NCBI GenBank assembly: GCA_018241125.1
Contig: JAFEEL010000009.1
Coordinates: 1 to 64,000 of the forward strand
Direction of reading: 5' to 3'
Origin: Pseudomonadota bacterium
GTDB lineage: Bacteria; Pseudomonadota; Gammaproteobacteria; Xanthomonadales; Xanthomonadaceae
Length of the DNA stretch: 64,000 nucleotides
Numbering within the stretch: position 1 is the first letter of the stretch; the number at the start of each line of letters is the position of its first letter. Of the stretch, positions 20,328 to 30,900 are shown piece by piece. The notes beneath the pieces are model-generated. The model searched no databases. It was not told the DNA's origin and saw nothing but the letters and a program-made list of their open reading frames with translations. Made by a program: the position numbers and the translations under genes.

Positions 20328-21104
20328 ATGCGCTTTGACGTCATCACCCTGTTTCCGGAGTTCATCGACCACTGCGCGCGCATCGGAGTGGTCGGGCGGG
20401 CGCGTGAGCGCGGCTTGCTGGACGTGGCGTGCTGGAATCCGCGCGACTATGCCGGCGGCAATTACCGACGCGTGGACGAGCGTCCGTTTGGCGGGGGCCC
20501 GGGCATGCTGATGATGATCGAGCCGCTGCGCGAATGCCTCGCGGCCGCGCGTGCGGCAGCGGTGATGCCCGGCGACACGCCGGCCCCGTTGATCCACTTG
20601 AGTCCGCAGGGCGAGAAGTTGACGCAGGCGATGGTGCGCAAGCTGGCGTCGCAGCCGCGCCTGCTGCTCCTGTGCGGACGCTACGAAGGCATCGACGAGC
20701 GCCTGATCGAGCGCGAAGTGGATGCCGAGGTGTCCATCGGCGATTTCGTCTTGTCCGGCGGCGAACTGGCGGCAGCGGTGTTGATCGACGCGGTCGGCCG
20801 CTTGCAGCACGGCGCTCTCAACGACGAGCAATCGGCCGTGCAGGATTCTTTCGAGGGCGGTTTGCTGGATTGCCCGCACTACACGCGATCGGAAAGCCTT
20901 GGTACGGCCGGTGTCCCCGACGTTTTGCTGTCCGGGGATCACGCCGCGATCGCGCGCTGGCGACGCCAGCAGGCGCTGGGGCGCACCTGGCTGCGTCGGC
21001 CCGATCTGTTGGCACGCACGACTCTTTGCGACGACGATCGCGCACTGCTGGCAGCGTTTTCCCGCGAGTGGCTGCGTGCGCAGGCAGTGCCGACGTCGAA
21101 GTGA
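20328..21104 (+). CDS. trmD: tRNA (guanine-37-N1) methyltransferase
   Basis: 258 residues from ATG 20328 ([12 protein letters not shown]). It methylates G37 of tRNAs using S-adenosylmethionine, preventing +1 frameshifting. Trefoil-knot SPOUT motifs are present: [37 protein letters not shown] and [19 protein letters not shown], plus the C-terminal HYTRSESL and [22 protein letters not shown]. The protein is intact. The transposon insertion begins about 33 bp after its stop codon. Confidence 0.97.
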   Translation: MRFDVITLFPEFIDHCARIGVVGRARERGLLDVACWNPRDYAGGNYRRVDERPFGGGPGMLMMIEPLRECLAAARAAAVMPGDTPAPLIHLSPQGEKLTQAMVRKLASQPRLLLLCGRYEGIDERLIEREVDAEVSIGDFVLSGGELAAAVLIDAVGRLQHGALNDEQSAVQDSFEGGLLDCPHYTRSESLGTAGVPDVLLSGDHAAIARWRRQQALGRTWLRRPDLLARTTLCDDDRALLAAFSREWLRAQAVPTSK

Positions 21105-21137
21105 CCTTCGGCGTGCGGTGCGTAGTGTGTGCAGCAC

Positions 21138-22517
21138 ATTCCAATACTGAAATGAGCCTGAGCAAGCCGGTTGGGCGGGTCAGGCGACCTTCTTGGCCTT
21201 GATGGTCTGGAACAGCTTTTCGCGTTCGCGGTTGAGTTGTTCGGCGGCTTGGTTGTCGGTCATGGTCATGGCGCGGTGGTCGAGGTCGGCGAAGGTGGCG
21301 TCCGGCTTGAGGAAGCTGGCGGCATCGGGAAGGGTCTTGAGCTTTTCGTAAGGCGTGTTCATGTGCTCGTAGCGGTAGCGCCGGCGTTGTCTGCCTTTGG
21401 CGTCGAGGACAACTTCCGGGAAGAAGCAGGGGCGGTGGTAGTTGAGGTAGGGCGTGAGGAAGCCGATCAGGAAGGCGCAGACGGCTTGGGCGTGCTGGCT
21501 GGGGATGTGGCTGTAGCCTAGGTGCTTGCGCACTACCGAGGCGTTTTTGCTCTCGACCAGGGCGTTGTCGTTGGTGCGCCTTGCGCGCGACTTGGTGAAC
21601 TCCACACGCAACTTGTCGAGCATGGCGGCGATCTTGTGGTTGACGTACTCCGAGCCGTTGTCGGAGTGGAAGCCGCGGATGACGAACGGGAAGGCATTCA
21701 TGGCCTGTTCCAGCGCGGGGATGAGGAAGTTCTCGCAGATGCGCTCGACCGCAACGACGACCTCGAACTGGGTGACGGCATCGACCAGGTTGATGATGTA
21801 CAGGCCTTTGACGCCGTCCCAATCGCCTTGGTGGACGGAGTCCACGCGCAAGTAGCCCGGCTGGCCCTGCGGCTGCGGCCGCCGGCGTTCGCCGATGGCC
21901 ACGCAGCGGGCGCGGGTGGGCTCGTGATGGCCGCGCTGGCGCTGGTAGGTGGTGCTGGCGCGCAAGTTGTACAGATGCGCCACCGAGATCGTAGCCAGTC
22001 GTTCGCAGGCCGCCTCGCCGAACATCCGCGCCATGCGCTCGGCGAGCTTCTTGGTGGCCGGTCCGGACATCTGGTTGTGCAGTCGGTCCATGGCAGCCAA
22101 GGTGCGCACGTCGGCGTCCGTGTAGCGACGCGCGAAGGGTCTGGACGGCGGGCCGCGCCGGTCGGCGAGCTTGCGCTGGCACCGCCACTGCCCGACCAGA
22201 CGGGTGGTCTGCGCCCGGGAATACCCGGTGACCTTGCGCGCGAAGGCCAGCAGCAAGCCCTTGTCGGCGCGCCCGAGCTGGGAGTATCCGAACCGGTGCA
22301 GCGTCGTCTCCAGCCAGCCGTAGCGCTCGTTGGCATCCGGTGCGGTGAAGGTCACCGCGGCATTGCCTTCGAGGAAGGCGCGAACCTCGTCCAGCGAGGT
22401 CAGCAAATGGGTGTTCAGGGTCACGATCATCCTCCGAGGATGACCCGTGCCGGTACCGCTCAGGCTCATGTGTCGTTGGAATCACGCCCGCCCCTCCAGG
22501 CTCATGTGTCGTTGGAA
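21138..22517 (-). mobile_element. insertion element with DDE transposase, inserted between trmD and rplS
   Basis: The element is bounded by imperfect inverted ends sharing ATTCCAA plus ATGAGCCTGAGC: left at 21138-21163, right on the opposite strand at 22458-22482. The right side carries two tandem copies of a 21-bp end sequence beginning CAGGCTCATGTG (22461-22481 and 22497-22517). One transposase gene fills the interior on the minus strand. The exact outer boundary and target duplication are not certain. The family was not determined; the transposase resembles rve-type integrases classed near IS481/ISNCY. Confidence 0.8.
21180..22469 (-). CDS. DDE (rve-type) transposase
   Basis: Up to 429 residues. 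The true start is probably the ATG encoding MIVTLNTHLL (residue 14, near 22430), because the first ATG lies inside the terminal repeat. There is an N-terminal helix-turn-helix-like region (SRAQTTRLVGQWRCQRKLADR), then the integrase core with the acidic triad: D in LRVDSVHQGDWDG, D in GFHSDNGSEYVN, and E in NDNALVESKNASVV. The basic C terminus ends QTIKAKKVA. It appears intact, so the element may be active. Confidence 0.88.
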   Translation of the reverse strand: MSLSGTGTGHPRRMIVTLNTHLLTSLDEVRAFLEGNAAVTFTAPDANERYGWLETTLHRFGYSQLGRADKGLLLAFARKVTGYSRAQTTRLVGQWRCQRKLADRRGPPSRPFARRYTDADVRTLAAMDRLHNQMSGPATKKLAERMARMFGEAACERLATISVAHLYNLRASTTYQRQRGHHEPTRARCVAIGERRRPQPQGQPGYLRVDSVHQGDWDGVKGLYIINLVDAVTQFEVVVAVERICENFLIPALEQAMNAFPFVIRGFHSDNGSEYVNHKIAAMLDKLRVEFTKSRARRTNDNALVESKNASVVRKHLGYSHIPSQHAQAVCAFLIGFLTPYLNYHRPCFFPEVVLDAKGRQRRRYRYEHMNTPYEKLKTLPDAASFLKPDATFADLDHRAMTMTDNQAAEQLNREREKLFQTIKAKKVA

Positions 22518-22552
22518 GAGGCTTGTGCTATGCAAAACATCGATCGTTCCGC

Positions 22553-22558
22553 TATACT
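22553..22558 (+). promoter_or_regulatory. -10 element for rplS just outside the insertion element
   Basis: TATACT at 22553-22558, about 61 bp before the rplS start, is a perfect -10 hexamer with only a weak -35 upstream (ATGCAA 17 bp away). It lies in host sequence beyond the last terminal repeat, so rplS could be transcribed even though the element separates it from the rpsP promoter. Confidence 0.5.
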
Positions 22559-22618
22559 GCGCAGCTTCCTGCGGGCTCTTGACCCGCTCTCATCGCAACA
22601 CCGAATCGGTAGACCGCC

Positions 22619-23017
22619 ATGCACAAGCTCATCCAGGAATTCGAAGCTGCCCAGATGCAGCGCCAACTGCCCGATTTCGGGCCCGGCGACACCGTGGTGG
22701 TCAACGTCAAGGTCAAGGAAGGCAACCGCGAGCGCGTGCAGGCGTACGAGGGCGTGGTGATCGGCAAGCGCAACCGCGGCCTGAACTCGGCCTTCACGGT
22801 GCGCAAGATGTCGCACGGCTTCGGCGTCGAGCGCGTGTTTCAGGCGCACAGCCCGGCTATCGATTCGGTCGAGGTCAAGCGCCGTGGCCGCGTGCGCTCG
22901 GGCAAGCTGTACTACCTGCGCGATCTGGAAGGCAAGGCCGCGCGCATCCGCGAGGATCTGGCCGGCAACGCCGCCGCCAAAGCCAAGGCCGCCGCGGCCG
23001 CCAAGGCCGCCGAGTAA
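22619..23017 (+). CDS. rplS: 50S ribosomal protein L19
   Basis: 132 residues. L19 landmarks: [61 protein letters not shown] and the [25 protein letters not shown] block. It sits at the 30S-50S interface. The C-terminal Ala/Lys-rich tail is an ordinary variable extension. It is the last gene of the rpsP block, cut off from trmD by the insertion element, and is followed by a strong terminator. Confidence 0.97.
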   Translation: MHKLIQEFEAAQMQRQLPDFGPGDTVVVNVKVKEGNRERVQAYEGVVIGKRNRGLNSAFTVRKMSHGFGVERVFQAHSPAIDSVEVKRRGRVRSGKLYYLRDLEGKAARIREDLAGNAAAKAKAAAAAKAAE

Positions 23018-23038
23018 GGTTCTGCGCCAAGGCGTTGC

Positions 23039-23074
23039 GCGAACGGCCGCCGCGTGCGGCCGTTCGCATTTTTC
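23039..23074 (+). terminator. rho-independent terminator after rplS
   Basis: An 11-bp perfect stem GCGAACGGCCG (23039-23049) / CGGCCGTTCGC (23057-23067) with a 7-nt loop is followed by ATTTTT. It closes the ribosomal protein operon. Confidence 0.9.
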
Positions 23075-23136
23075 CGATGCGCGCTGCGACGGCGCGCACG
23101 ACCCGTTCCCGGCTGCAACTGCGAGTCCCGCCCGGC

Positions 23137-23553
23137 ATGCCGTCGCCATCATCCAGCCCGTCCGCACTTGCCGATCTGCGCCTCGATGTCTGGCTGTGGG
23201 CCGCGCGTTTTTTCAAGACCCGGACGCTGGCCAAGCAAGCCATCGATAGCGGCAAGGTCGAGATCGGCCGACAGCGTGCCAAGCCCGCGCGCACCGTGCG
23301 TGTCGGCGATGCGCTGGCGATCACTCGCGCGAACGAACGCTTCGAGGTGCAGGTTATGGCGTTGTCCGCGCAGCGCGGATCGGCGGTCGCGGCGCAGGCG
23401 TTGTATCGGGAGAGCGACGACTCGCGTCTGGCGCGTGCAGCGCAACGCGAACAGCGGCGTATCGAGGCGGCCGGATACCAGCCCCCGGCGGGGAAACCCG
23501 ACAAGCGCGCCCGCCGCTTGATTCGCGCGCTGGGCGACATCGAGATGCTGTAG
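23137..23553 (+). CDS. hslR: heat shock protein 15, S4-domain RNA-binding protein
   Basis: 138 residues from ATG 23137. The S4 domain covers about residues 13-75: LRLDVWLWAARFFKTRTLAKQAIDSG, then VRVGDALAITRANERFEVQV. The basic C terminus contains the family end pattern PDKRARRLIRALGDI. Hsp15 binds 50S subunits that carry stalled nascent chains and takes part in their rescue. The gene is separated from rplS by the terminator and converges on mutS with a 115-bp gap, in which I see no clear terminator. Confidence 0.92.
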   Translation: MPSPSSSPSALADLRLDVWLWAARFFKTRTLAKQAIDSGKVEIGRQRAKPARTVRVGDALAITRANERFEVQVMALSAQRGSAVAAQALYRESDDSRLARAAQREQRRIEAAGYQPPAGKPDKRARRLIRALGDIEML

Positions 23554-23668
23554 GAGCCGGAAACCCTGAGGCCATCGCCGCTTGGCATGGCCACGTGCAC
23601 ATTGCGCCCGCGAGGGGGAGCTGCCCGGCGCGCGCAAGGATTCCCGTGGTGCAAGCACGCCGCGTCTG

Positions 23669-26275
23669 CTATGTGAGCGCCTTGAGCCGGTAAAGCGCTT
23701 CCAGCGCCTGCTTGGGCGTGAGCTCGTCCGGCTCCAGCGCGGCCAGTGCCTCCAGCGCTGCGCAGGATGGCGCGAACAGGCCCAGTTGTTGCGGCGCATC
23801 GAGCGCCGGCGCGGTCAACGGCGCCACTTCGTTGCGCGCCAGCCGTTCCAGTTCCGACAGGCGCGCACGCGCGCCGCGCAGCACCGGCTTGGGCAGGCCG
23901 GCCAGCGCGGCAACCTGCAAACCGAAGCTGCGGTTGGCCGGCCCGTCCTTCACCGCGTGCATGAACACCAGGGTGTCGCCGTGCGCGTCGTGGTGTTCGA
24001 CCGCATCCAGATGCACGTTGGCGATGCCGGCATCGGTCTGCGCCAGCGCGGTCAACTCGAAGTAGTGGGTGGCGAACAAGGTGAAGCAGCGGTTGCCGGA
24101 TGCGAGCTGGCGTGCGCAGGCGTCCGCAAGCGCCAGCCCGTCGTAGGTCGAAGTGCCACGGCCGATCTCGTCCATCAACACCAGCGATTGCGACGTGGCG
24201 TGGTGCAGGATATAGGCGGTCTCGGTCATCTCGACCATGAAGGTGGATTGCCCGCGCGCCAGATCGTCGCCGGCACCGATGCGGGTGAGGATGCGGTCGA
24301 TCGGGCCGATCGTCGCGCTGGCCGCCGGTACGAAGCTGCCGATGTGCGCCAGCAGCACGATCAGCGCCGTCTGCCGCATGTAGGTGCTCTTGCCGCCCAT
24401 GTTCGGGCCGGTGATGACCAGCATCCGCCGCGCTTCGTCCAGATGCAGATCGTTGGGTTCGAAGGGTTCCTCGCGCACGGCCTCCACCACCGGATGCCGA
24501 CCGCGTTCGATGACGATGCCCGGTTCATCGGTCAGCTCCGGTCGATTCCAGTCCAGCTTCTGCGCGCGTTCGCAAAAGCCGGCCAACACATCGAGCTCCG
24601 ACAGCGCCTCGGCGACGGCCCGCAGCGGTTGCAGGTGCTGGTGCAGCGCATCCAGCAACGCTTCGTACAGCGCCCGTTCGCGCTGCAGCGAACGCTCGCG
24701 CGCCGACAGCACCTTGTCCTCGAAGCCCTTGAGTTCTTCGGTGATGTAGCGCTCGGCGCCGGTCAGCGTCTGCCGGCGCGTGTAGTGCACCGGCGCGCGC
24801 TCGGCTTGGCCCTTGCTGATCTCGATGTAGTAGCCGTGCACGCGGTTGTAGCCGACCTTCAGCGTCGCGATGCCGGTGGCGGCTTTCTCGCGTGCTTCGA
24901 GTTCCACGAGAAAACCGTCTGCGTTGGTCGAAAGCGTGCGCAGTTCGTCGAGCTGCGCATCGAAGCCGTCGGCGATCACCCCGCCGTCGAGCAGGCGCAG
25001 CGCCGGTTGCGGCGCGATGGCGCGGGCAAGCAGCCCTGCGCAGACGGCGCTGGCGTGATCGTCGCCGTCGCCCAGCAGTGCGCGCAGCGCGTCGATGCGC
25101 GGCGAATCCAGATCGCCCAGATCGGTGCGGATCGCCGGCAGCATCGCCAGCCCATCGCGCAGCGTGGACAAATCTCGCGGCCGCGCCGAACGCAGGGCGA
25201 TCCGGGTGAGGATGCGCTCGATGTCGCCCAGTGCGGCAAAGCGCTCGCGCAGGGCTTCATCGCGGCGCATATCGAGCAGGCAGGCCACCGCGTGATGGCG
25301 CTGCGCCAGCACGCTACGGTCGCGCAATGGACGGTGCAGCCAGCGTCGCAGCAGGCGGCCGCCCATCGGCGTGATGGTGGTGTCGAGCACGCCCAGCAAG
25401 GTGTGTTCGCCGCGCCCGTCGAAGCGCGAATCCAGTTCCAGATGGCGGCGCGTGGCCGCATTCATCGCCAGACTGTCGGCGCCCGATTCCACCGCGATGG
25501 ATGTCAGGTGCGGCAGTTGCTGCTTCTGGGTTTCCTCGACGTAGGCGAGCAGGGCGCCGGCCGCGCCGATCGCCAGCGGCAGGTGGGTAATACCGAAGGC
25601 GTCCAATCCCTGCACGCCCAGATGCGCGTGCAGCTTGCGGCGACCGGAGTCGGCGTCGAACAACCACGGTGCGCGCCGGCGCAGGCCGCTGCGCGCAAGC
25701 ACGCCTTCCGGCCAGCCGTCCTCGTCGGGCGCCAGCAACTCGGCCGGTTCCAGCCGCGCCAGTTCGGCGAGCAGGCCATCGGCATCGGCCACTTCATTCA
25801 CACGCATGCGCCCGCCGGCCAGATCGGCCCACGCCAAGCCATAACCGGACTTGCCGCGGGACACCGCGAGCAGCAAGGTGTCGCGGCGGTCATCCAGCAG
25901 CGCCTCGTCGGTTACCGTGCCGGGGGTGACGATGCGCACCACCTTGCGCTCGACCAAGCCCTTGGCCAGCGCCGGGTCGCCGATCTGCTCGCAGATCGCC
26001 ACCGATTCGCCCAGCGCCACCAGTCGCGCCAGATAGCCTTCGTAGGCGTGGAACGGCACCCCGGCCATCGGGATCGGCGCGCCCGCCGACGTACCGCGCT
26101 GGGTGAGGGTGATGTCGAGCAGCTTGGCCGCCTTGCGCGCGTCGTCGTAGAACAACTCGTAGAAATCGCCCATGCGGAAAAACATCAGCACGCCCGGGTG
26201 CTGCGCCTTGGCGGCGAAGTACTGCTTCATCAGCGGGGTGTGCTCGGCGGCCTTGTCGGCGGCTGCGGCGTTCAT
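23669..26275 (-). CDS. mutS: DNA mismatch repair protein MutS
   Basis: 868 residues, full length. Domain I holds the mismatch-reading FYE motif ([17 protein letters not shown], about residue 37). Connector, lever and clamp domains follow. The ABC ATPase has Walker [16 protein letters not shown] (about 619-633), Walker [18 protein letters not shown] and the conserved [11 protein letters not shown]. MutS recognises mismatches and recruits MutL. Its ATG overlaps the stop of the upstream PIN-domain gene, so translation may be coupled to a toxin-antitoxin pair, which is unusual for mutS. Confidence 0.97.
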   Translation of the reverse strand: MNAAAADKAAEHTPLMKQYFAAKAQHPGVLMFFRMGDFYELFYDDARKAAKLLDITLTQRGTSAGAPIPMAGVPFHAYEGYLARLVALGESVAICEQIGDPALAKGLVERKVVRIVTPGTVTDEALLDDRRDTLLLAVSRGKSGYGLAWADLAGGRMRVNEVADADGLLAELARLEPAELLAPDEDGWPEGVLARSGLRRRAPWLFDADSGRRKLHAHLGVQGLDAFGITHLPLAIGAAGALLAYVEETQKQQLPHLTSIAVESGADSLAMNAATRRHLELDSRFDGRGEHTLLGVLDTTITPMGGRLLRRWLHRPLRDRSVLAQRHHAVACLLDMRRDEALRERFAALGDIERILTRIALRSARPRDLSTLRDGLAMLPAIRTDLGDLDSPRIDALRALLGDGDDHASAVCAGLLARAIAPQPALRLLDGGVIADGFDAQLDELRTLSTNADGFLVELEAREKAATGIATLKVGYNRVHGYYIEISKGQAERAPVHYTRRQTLTGAERYITEELKGFEDKVLSARERSLQRERALYEALLDALHQHLQPLRAVAEALSELDVLAGFCERAQKLDWNRPELTDEPGIVIERGRHPVVEAVREEPFEPNDLHLDEARRMLVITGPNMGGKSTYMRQTALIVLLAHIGSFVPAASATIGPIDRILTRIGAGDDLARGQSTFMVEMTETAYILHHATSQSLVLMDEIGRGTSTYDGLALADACARQLASGNRCFTLFATHYFELTALAQTDAGIANVHLDAVEHHDAHGDTLVFMHAVKDGPANRSFGLQVAALAGLPKPVLRGARARLSELERLARNEVAPLTAPALDAPQQLGLFAPSCAALEALAALEPDELTPKQALEALYRLKALT

Positions 26276-26685
26276 GGACGGCCCCGCGTCACCAGCAACT
26301 GCGACCGGTGACCTTGGGCAGCGAGCAGTCGCACCGCCTTGCGATCGAATGAAACGAAGGTTTCCCCGCCCAGCCAGCGGCCTTCGTAGGCGATGACTCC
26401 ATCGGCGAAGTCGCCCCCGGCCTCAAGCATGGCCAGCCCGGCCATGACCGCCGGCCGATCCACCGTCACGCGCGCAGTGTCAATCAGTTGCCGGATGGTC
26501 GCGGCGATGTCCTGGCGTGCCACCGCGTAGCTGCGCTCGAGCACCCATGCCAGTTCGCACAGCGTGTGCACGCCGACGGCGACGTTGTGCGCGCCCTCCA
26601 GCAGGCGGGCCGCTGCGCGCGCTTGCGCCTTGTCGTCGCCAACCACCAGCCGCAACAAGACATTCGTGTCGGCGACGACCTTCAC
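26272..26685 (-). CDS. PIN-domain ribonuclease toxin (VapC-like)
   Basis: 137 residues. Acidic PIN-domain residues are visible: D6 in [17 protein letters not shown]44 in [11 protein letters not shown], the D in [11 protein letters not shown] and the D in [11 protein letters not shown]. This is the four-acid metal site of VapC-type RNases, which in related systems cleave tRNA or rRNA when freed from their antitoxin. Its start overlaps the AbrB gene stop, and its stop overlaps the mutS start. Length and motifs suggest an intact protein. Confidence 0.88.
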   Translation of the reverse strand: MKVVADTNVLLRLVVGDDKAQARAAARLLEGAHNVAVGVHTLCELAWVLERSYAVARQDIAATIRQLIDTARVTVDRPAVMAGLAMLEAGGDFADGVIAYEGRWLGGETFVSFDRKAVRLLAAQGHRSQLLVTRGRP

Positions 26686-26945
26686 TTGCCGCGTCCGGAT
26701 GCCGCACCGGCGGTTGCGATGGATTGCTCGATCTGCGCAAGGCTGAGCTTTGCACCGTTGGTCTTGCCTTTCAGGCAGCCGGCCAGCGCATCGAAAGTGC
26801 CGGTAGGCCGCGCGGCCTTCATCGCGGCTTCGCCACCGGGCAGAAGGTTCAACTCGATCTTCCCGCCGGGTTTGAGGCCAAGATGCCGCAACACTTCCTT
26901 GCGGAAGGTGACCTGCCCACGGGCGGTGATGCTCAATGTAGTCAT
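26682..26945 (-). CDS. AbrB/SpoVT-type antitoxin
   Basis: 87 residues from ATG 26945. The N-terminal half is a swapped-hairpin AbrB DNA-binding domain: MTTLSITARGQVTFRKEVLRHLGLKPGGKIEL. The C-terminal half (FDALAGCLKGKT, LSLAQIEQSIATAG) is the usual toxin-binding tail. Such antitoxins bind their own promoter and neutralise the PIN toxin encoded next. A palindrome lies 34-53 bp upstream of the start. The gene is divergent from the metallo-hydrolase at 27084. Confidence 0.9.
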   Translation of the reverse strand: MTTLSITARGQVTFRKEVLRHLGLKPGGKIELNLLPGGEAAMKAARPTGTFDALAGCLKGKTNGAKLSLAQIEQSIATAGAASGRGK

Positions 26946-26975
26946 GGCGTTGCCTCCAGGCCGTCGTTTCGACAC

Positions 26976-26998
26976 ATTGTAATGCAAAGTGACATTAC
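26976..26998 (-). promoter_or_regulatory. operator palindrome and -10 upstream of the AbrB antitoxin
   Basis: GTAATG (26979-26984) and CATTAC (26993-26998) form a perfect inverted repeat with 8 bp between. On the minus strand, TACAAT (26981-26976) overlapping its edge is a good -10 hexamer. An AbrB-type antitoxin bound here would autoregulate the abrB-pin-mutS run. The site also lies in front of the divergent hydrolase gene and could serve both sides. Confidence 0.5.
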
Positions 26999-27083
26999 TT
27001 TCCCGATTCAAGCCGTGCGCCGGATAACCGCGTTTGCCGGTATGCTCGTCGCCATGGAAGCGATATCGCCTGAGATCGACGTC

Positions 27084-27965
27084 ATGGCTCCGCGCACCAA
27101 CCCGAACGTCCAGCCGTTTTTCGACAAAGACACCAACACCTTCACCTACGTCGTGTACGACCACGCCGGTGGGGCGGCGGCAATCGTCGATCCGGTGCTG
27201 GACTTTGATGCGCCGGCGGCACGCACCGCCACGCGTGCGGCGGACGCGGTGCTGGCCTTCGTCCGCGAGCACGCGCTGCGCGTGGAATGGATACTGGAAA
27301 CCCACGCGCATGCCGACCACCTGAGCGCCGGCGGTTACCTGCGCGATGCGCTCGGCGCCAGGCTGGGCATCGGTCGCGGCATCGTCGGGGTGCAGCGGCA
27401 TTTCAAGGCACTGTTCGGCTTGGGCGATCAGTTCGTCGCCGATGGCCGCCAGTTCGACCACCTGTTCGATGATGGCGAGCGCTTTGGCGTCGGCGCGCTG
27501 GATGCGCGCGTGCTGGCCACGCCCGGGCACACCGCCGACAGCCTGACTTACGTGATCGGCGATGCCGCCTTCATCGGCGACACGCTGTTTGCGCCGGATG
27601 TGGGCACCGCGCGCTGCGATTTCCCCGGCGGCGACGCGGCCACGCTGCACGATTCGATCCGCGCCATTCTCGCGTTGCCTGAGCACACGCGGCTGTTCCT
27701 GTGCCACGACTACCCGCCGGGCACGCGCGGCCCGCAGGCGCAAACCACGATCGCCGCGCAGGCTGCTGACAACATCCATGTCGGCGGCGATGCAACGGCA
27801 GCCGATTTCGCGCGCATGCGGCAGGCCCGCGATGCCACGCTGGCGGTGCCGCGTCTGTTGTTGCCGGCCTTGCAGGTGAACATCCGCGGCGGGCGGCTGC
27901 CGGAAGCCGATGCCGACGGCCATCGGTACTTGCGCATCCCGCTGGATCGAATCGGTCGCGGTTGA
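27084..27965 (+). CDS. metallo-beta-lactamase-fold hydrolase, persulfide dioxygenase (ETHE1/Blh)-like
   Basis: 293 residues from ATG 27084 (MAPRTNPNVQPFFD); an earlier ATG at 27054 is possible. The metal-binding signature is THAHADH, followed by LATPGHTADSL, FIGDTLF and LFLCHDYPPG. The last, with the mono-iron-type ligand set and HDSIRAILALPEH, is characteristic of the ETHE1 / Blh persulfide dioxygenase branch rather than beta-lactamases. No rhodanese domain is fused to it. Such enzymes oxidise glutathione persulfide to sulfite and are commonly controlled by BigR/SqrR repressors. A BigR-like gene lies 5 kb away, across a pump operon. Ends 12 bp from the convergent pump gene. Confidence 0.88.
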   Translation: MAPRTNPNVQPFFDKDTNTFTYVVYDHAGGAAAIVDPVLDFDAPAARTATRAADAVLAFVREHALRVEWILETHAHADHLSAGGYLRDALGARLGIGRGIVGVQRHFKALFGLGDQFVADGRQFDHLFDDGERFGVGALDARVLATPGHTADSLTYVIGDAAFIGDTLFAPDVGTARCDFPGGDAATLHDSIRAILALPEHTRLFLCHDYPPGTRGPQAQTTIAAQAADNIHVGGDATAADFARMRQARDATLAVPRLLLPALQVNIRGGRLPEADADGHRYLRIPLDRIGRG

Positions 27966-27977
27966 TGGGCCGGGCAG

Positions 27978-30900
27978 TCACACGCTGGCCGGATCGGCCG
28001 GCGTGGATTTGAGGCCGTAATACAGCAGCGGGATCACCACCAGCGTGAGCACGGTGGATACGAGGATGCCGAACAGCAGGCTCACCGCCAGCCCGTTGAA
28101 GATCGGGTCGTCGAGGATGAACAGCGAGCCGAGCATCGCCGCCACCGCGGTCAGCGCGATCGGCTTGGCGCGCACCGCGCAGGCCTCGATTACCGCGTCC
28201 TCCAGCGAACGCCCGGCCGCCAGCGCCAAGTCGATGAAATCCACCAGCAGGATCGAGTTGCGCACGATGATGCCGGCCAGCGCGATCATGCCGATCATCG
28301 AGGTGGCGGTGAACTGCGCGCCGAGCAGGGCGTGCCCGGGCATCACCCCGATCGCGGTCAGCGGGATCGGCGCCATGATCACCAGCGGCACGAGGTAGCT
28401 GCGGAACTGCGCGACCACCAGCAGGTAGATCAGGATCATGCCGGCGGCATAGGCGATGCCCATGTCGCGGAAGGTTTCGTAGGTGATCTGCCATTCGCCG
28501 TCCCACTTCACCGCGAAGGAGGCCGTGTCCCTGGGCTGGGCGATGAAAGTCTGCGCCAGCTTCACGCCATCGACGCGGTGGTGATCGAGCTGACCGACCA
28601 GATCGAACATGCCGTACAGCGGGCTGTCGTGCTTGCCGGCCACATCGCCGGTGACGTACACCACCGGCAGCAGATCCTTGTGCCAGATGGCATCGTCCCA
28701 CGCGCCGGGCTGTACGTGCACCAGCTCCGAGAGCGCCACGAGCTGGCCGTCGCCGCCGCGCACGCGCAGCGCCAGCAGGCGATCGACGGTGGCCTGTTCG
28801 GACGCCGGCAGGCGCAGCCGGATCGGGCGCGGGTACTTGGATGCGCCGTCGTGCACGAAACTGGCGTCCAGCCCCTGCATGCCGGCGGCGAGCGCATCGG
28901 CGATGGCCGACTGCGGCACGCCCAGCGCGGCGGCGCGGTCGCGATCCACGACGAGCGTTTCGCGCGGCGCGTCGGCTTCGACCGTGCTGTCCACGTCCAC
29001 CACGTCCTTCGTGTTCGCAAAGCGATCTTCCAGCGCGCGGCCGATCTTGCGGGCGCGTGCATAGTCGGGGCCGTAGACCTCGGCGACCAGCGGCGCCAGC
29101 ACCGGCGGCCCGGGTGGCACTTCGACCAGCTTCACCGACGCGCCGTGCGCGCGGCCGATCGCCGCCAGCGCCGGGCGCAGCGCCAGCGCGATCTGGTGGC
29201 TGTGCCGCGAGCGCAGGTGCTTGTCGACGAGGTTGACCTGCAGATCGCCCATGTAGCTGGCGTCGCGCAGGAAATACTGGCGCACCAGGCCGTTGAAGTT
29301 GATCGGCGCCGAGGTGCCCGCGTAGCCCTCGACGTCGAGCACCTCGGGCACGCGATCGACCGCGCGCGCCAGTTCCACCAGCACCGCGTTGGTATCTTCC
29401 AGCGTGCTGCCCTCGGGCATGTCCAGCACCACCTGGAACTCGGATTTGTTGTCGAACGGCAGCATCTTGAGCACCACCGCGCCGACCACGACCAGGCCGG
29501 CGGCCAGCACCACCAGCGCCACCATCGTGGCGAACAGGCCCAGGCGCCGGCGGCGCCCGCGTTGCGGGTCGAGGAATGGGCGCAGCAGGCGCTCGAACAT
29601 CCGGTGCAGGCGGGAGCCGGTGGCCTTGGGATCGGCTTCGGCGGGTGTGCCCGTGCCGGGGCCATGTCGGGACAGCAGCTTGAGCGACAGCCACGGCGTG
29701 ACCACCAGCGCCACCGCCAGCGACAGCAGCATGCCGGCCGATGCGTTGATCGGGATCGGGCGCATGTACGGGCCCATCAGGCCGGTCACGAAGGCCATCG
29801 GCAGCAGCGCGGCGATCACGGTCAAGGTGGCCAGGATGGTCGGCCCGCCCACTTCGTCCACTGCCGCCGGAATCGCCTCGCGCAGACTCGTCGCGCCGCG
29901 TTGCAGGTGTCGGTGGATGTTCTCCACGATCACGATGGCGTCGTCCACGAGGATGCCGATGGAAAAGATCAGCGCGAACAGCGACACCCGGTTGAGGGTG
30001 AAGCCCATCATCGTGGATGCGAACAAGGTCAGCGCCAGCGTCAGCACCACCGCCGTGCCGACCACCAGCGCCTCGCGACGGCCGAGTGCGAACAGCACCA
30101 GCAGCACTACGCAGCCGGTGGCGAAGACCAGTTTTTCGATGAGTTTGGTGGCCTTGTCGGTGGCGGTTTGCCCGTAATCGCGGGTGACGGTGATGTGTAC
30201 GCCCTGCGGGACGATCTGGCCGGACAGGCTGGCCAGTCGTTGCGTGACCGCCCGTGTGATGTCCGCGGCGTTGCTGCCGGGTTTCTTGGCGATGGCGATG
30301 GTCACCGCCGGGGCCATGCCAGAGCGCGGGCCGGAGCGCTCGGGCGGGGCGTCGAACCACACATAGCGGGTGGGGATGTCGGCGCCGGCGCGCACGTCCG
30401 CTACATCCTCAAGGCGAATGGGCTTGCCGCCGTGCATGCCAATCACCAGATTGGCCACATCGCTGGCGCTGCTCAGGAAGGTGCCGGCGGTGACCGGCAC
30501 CGCGCGATCGCCGCCGACGCGATCGCCGATCTGGCGCACCGCGTTGGCCGCCTGCAGGGACTGCGCCAGATCCGGCACAGTCAAGCCATAGCCGGCGAGC
30601 TTGCCGGCGTCCAGCGTGACCGCGACCACCGGCTCGGGGGCGCCGATGGTGTAGATGTCGCGGGTGCCGGGGATGCGTTGCAGTTCGCTTTCCAGCGTGT
30701 GTGCGATCTGCCCCAGATCGGAGGCGCTGCGCTGCGGATCGTCGGTCCACAGCGTCAGGCTCATCACCGGCACGTCGTCGATGCCCTTGGGCTTGACCAC
30801 CGGCGGGCCGACGCCCACGCCCGGAGGCATCCAGTCCTGATTCGAATACACCTGGTTGTACAGACGCACCAGCGCTGCCTGCCGCGGCACGCCGACGGTG

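Noticed and set aside
23545..23565. REP-like start TGTAGGAGC at the hslR stop
   Set aside because: No palindrome follows it, and part of it is the hslR stop codon.
23582..26311. A 909-residue open frame on the + strand across mutS
   Set aside because: Shadow of mutS, which has intact FYE and ATPase motifs on the minus strand.
26517..27083. Upstream extension of the metallo-hydrolase frame to 26517
   Set aside because: It would run antisense through the AbrB and PIN genes and adds Arg/Pro-rich sequence absent from the family. Start at 27084 gives a normal N terminus.
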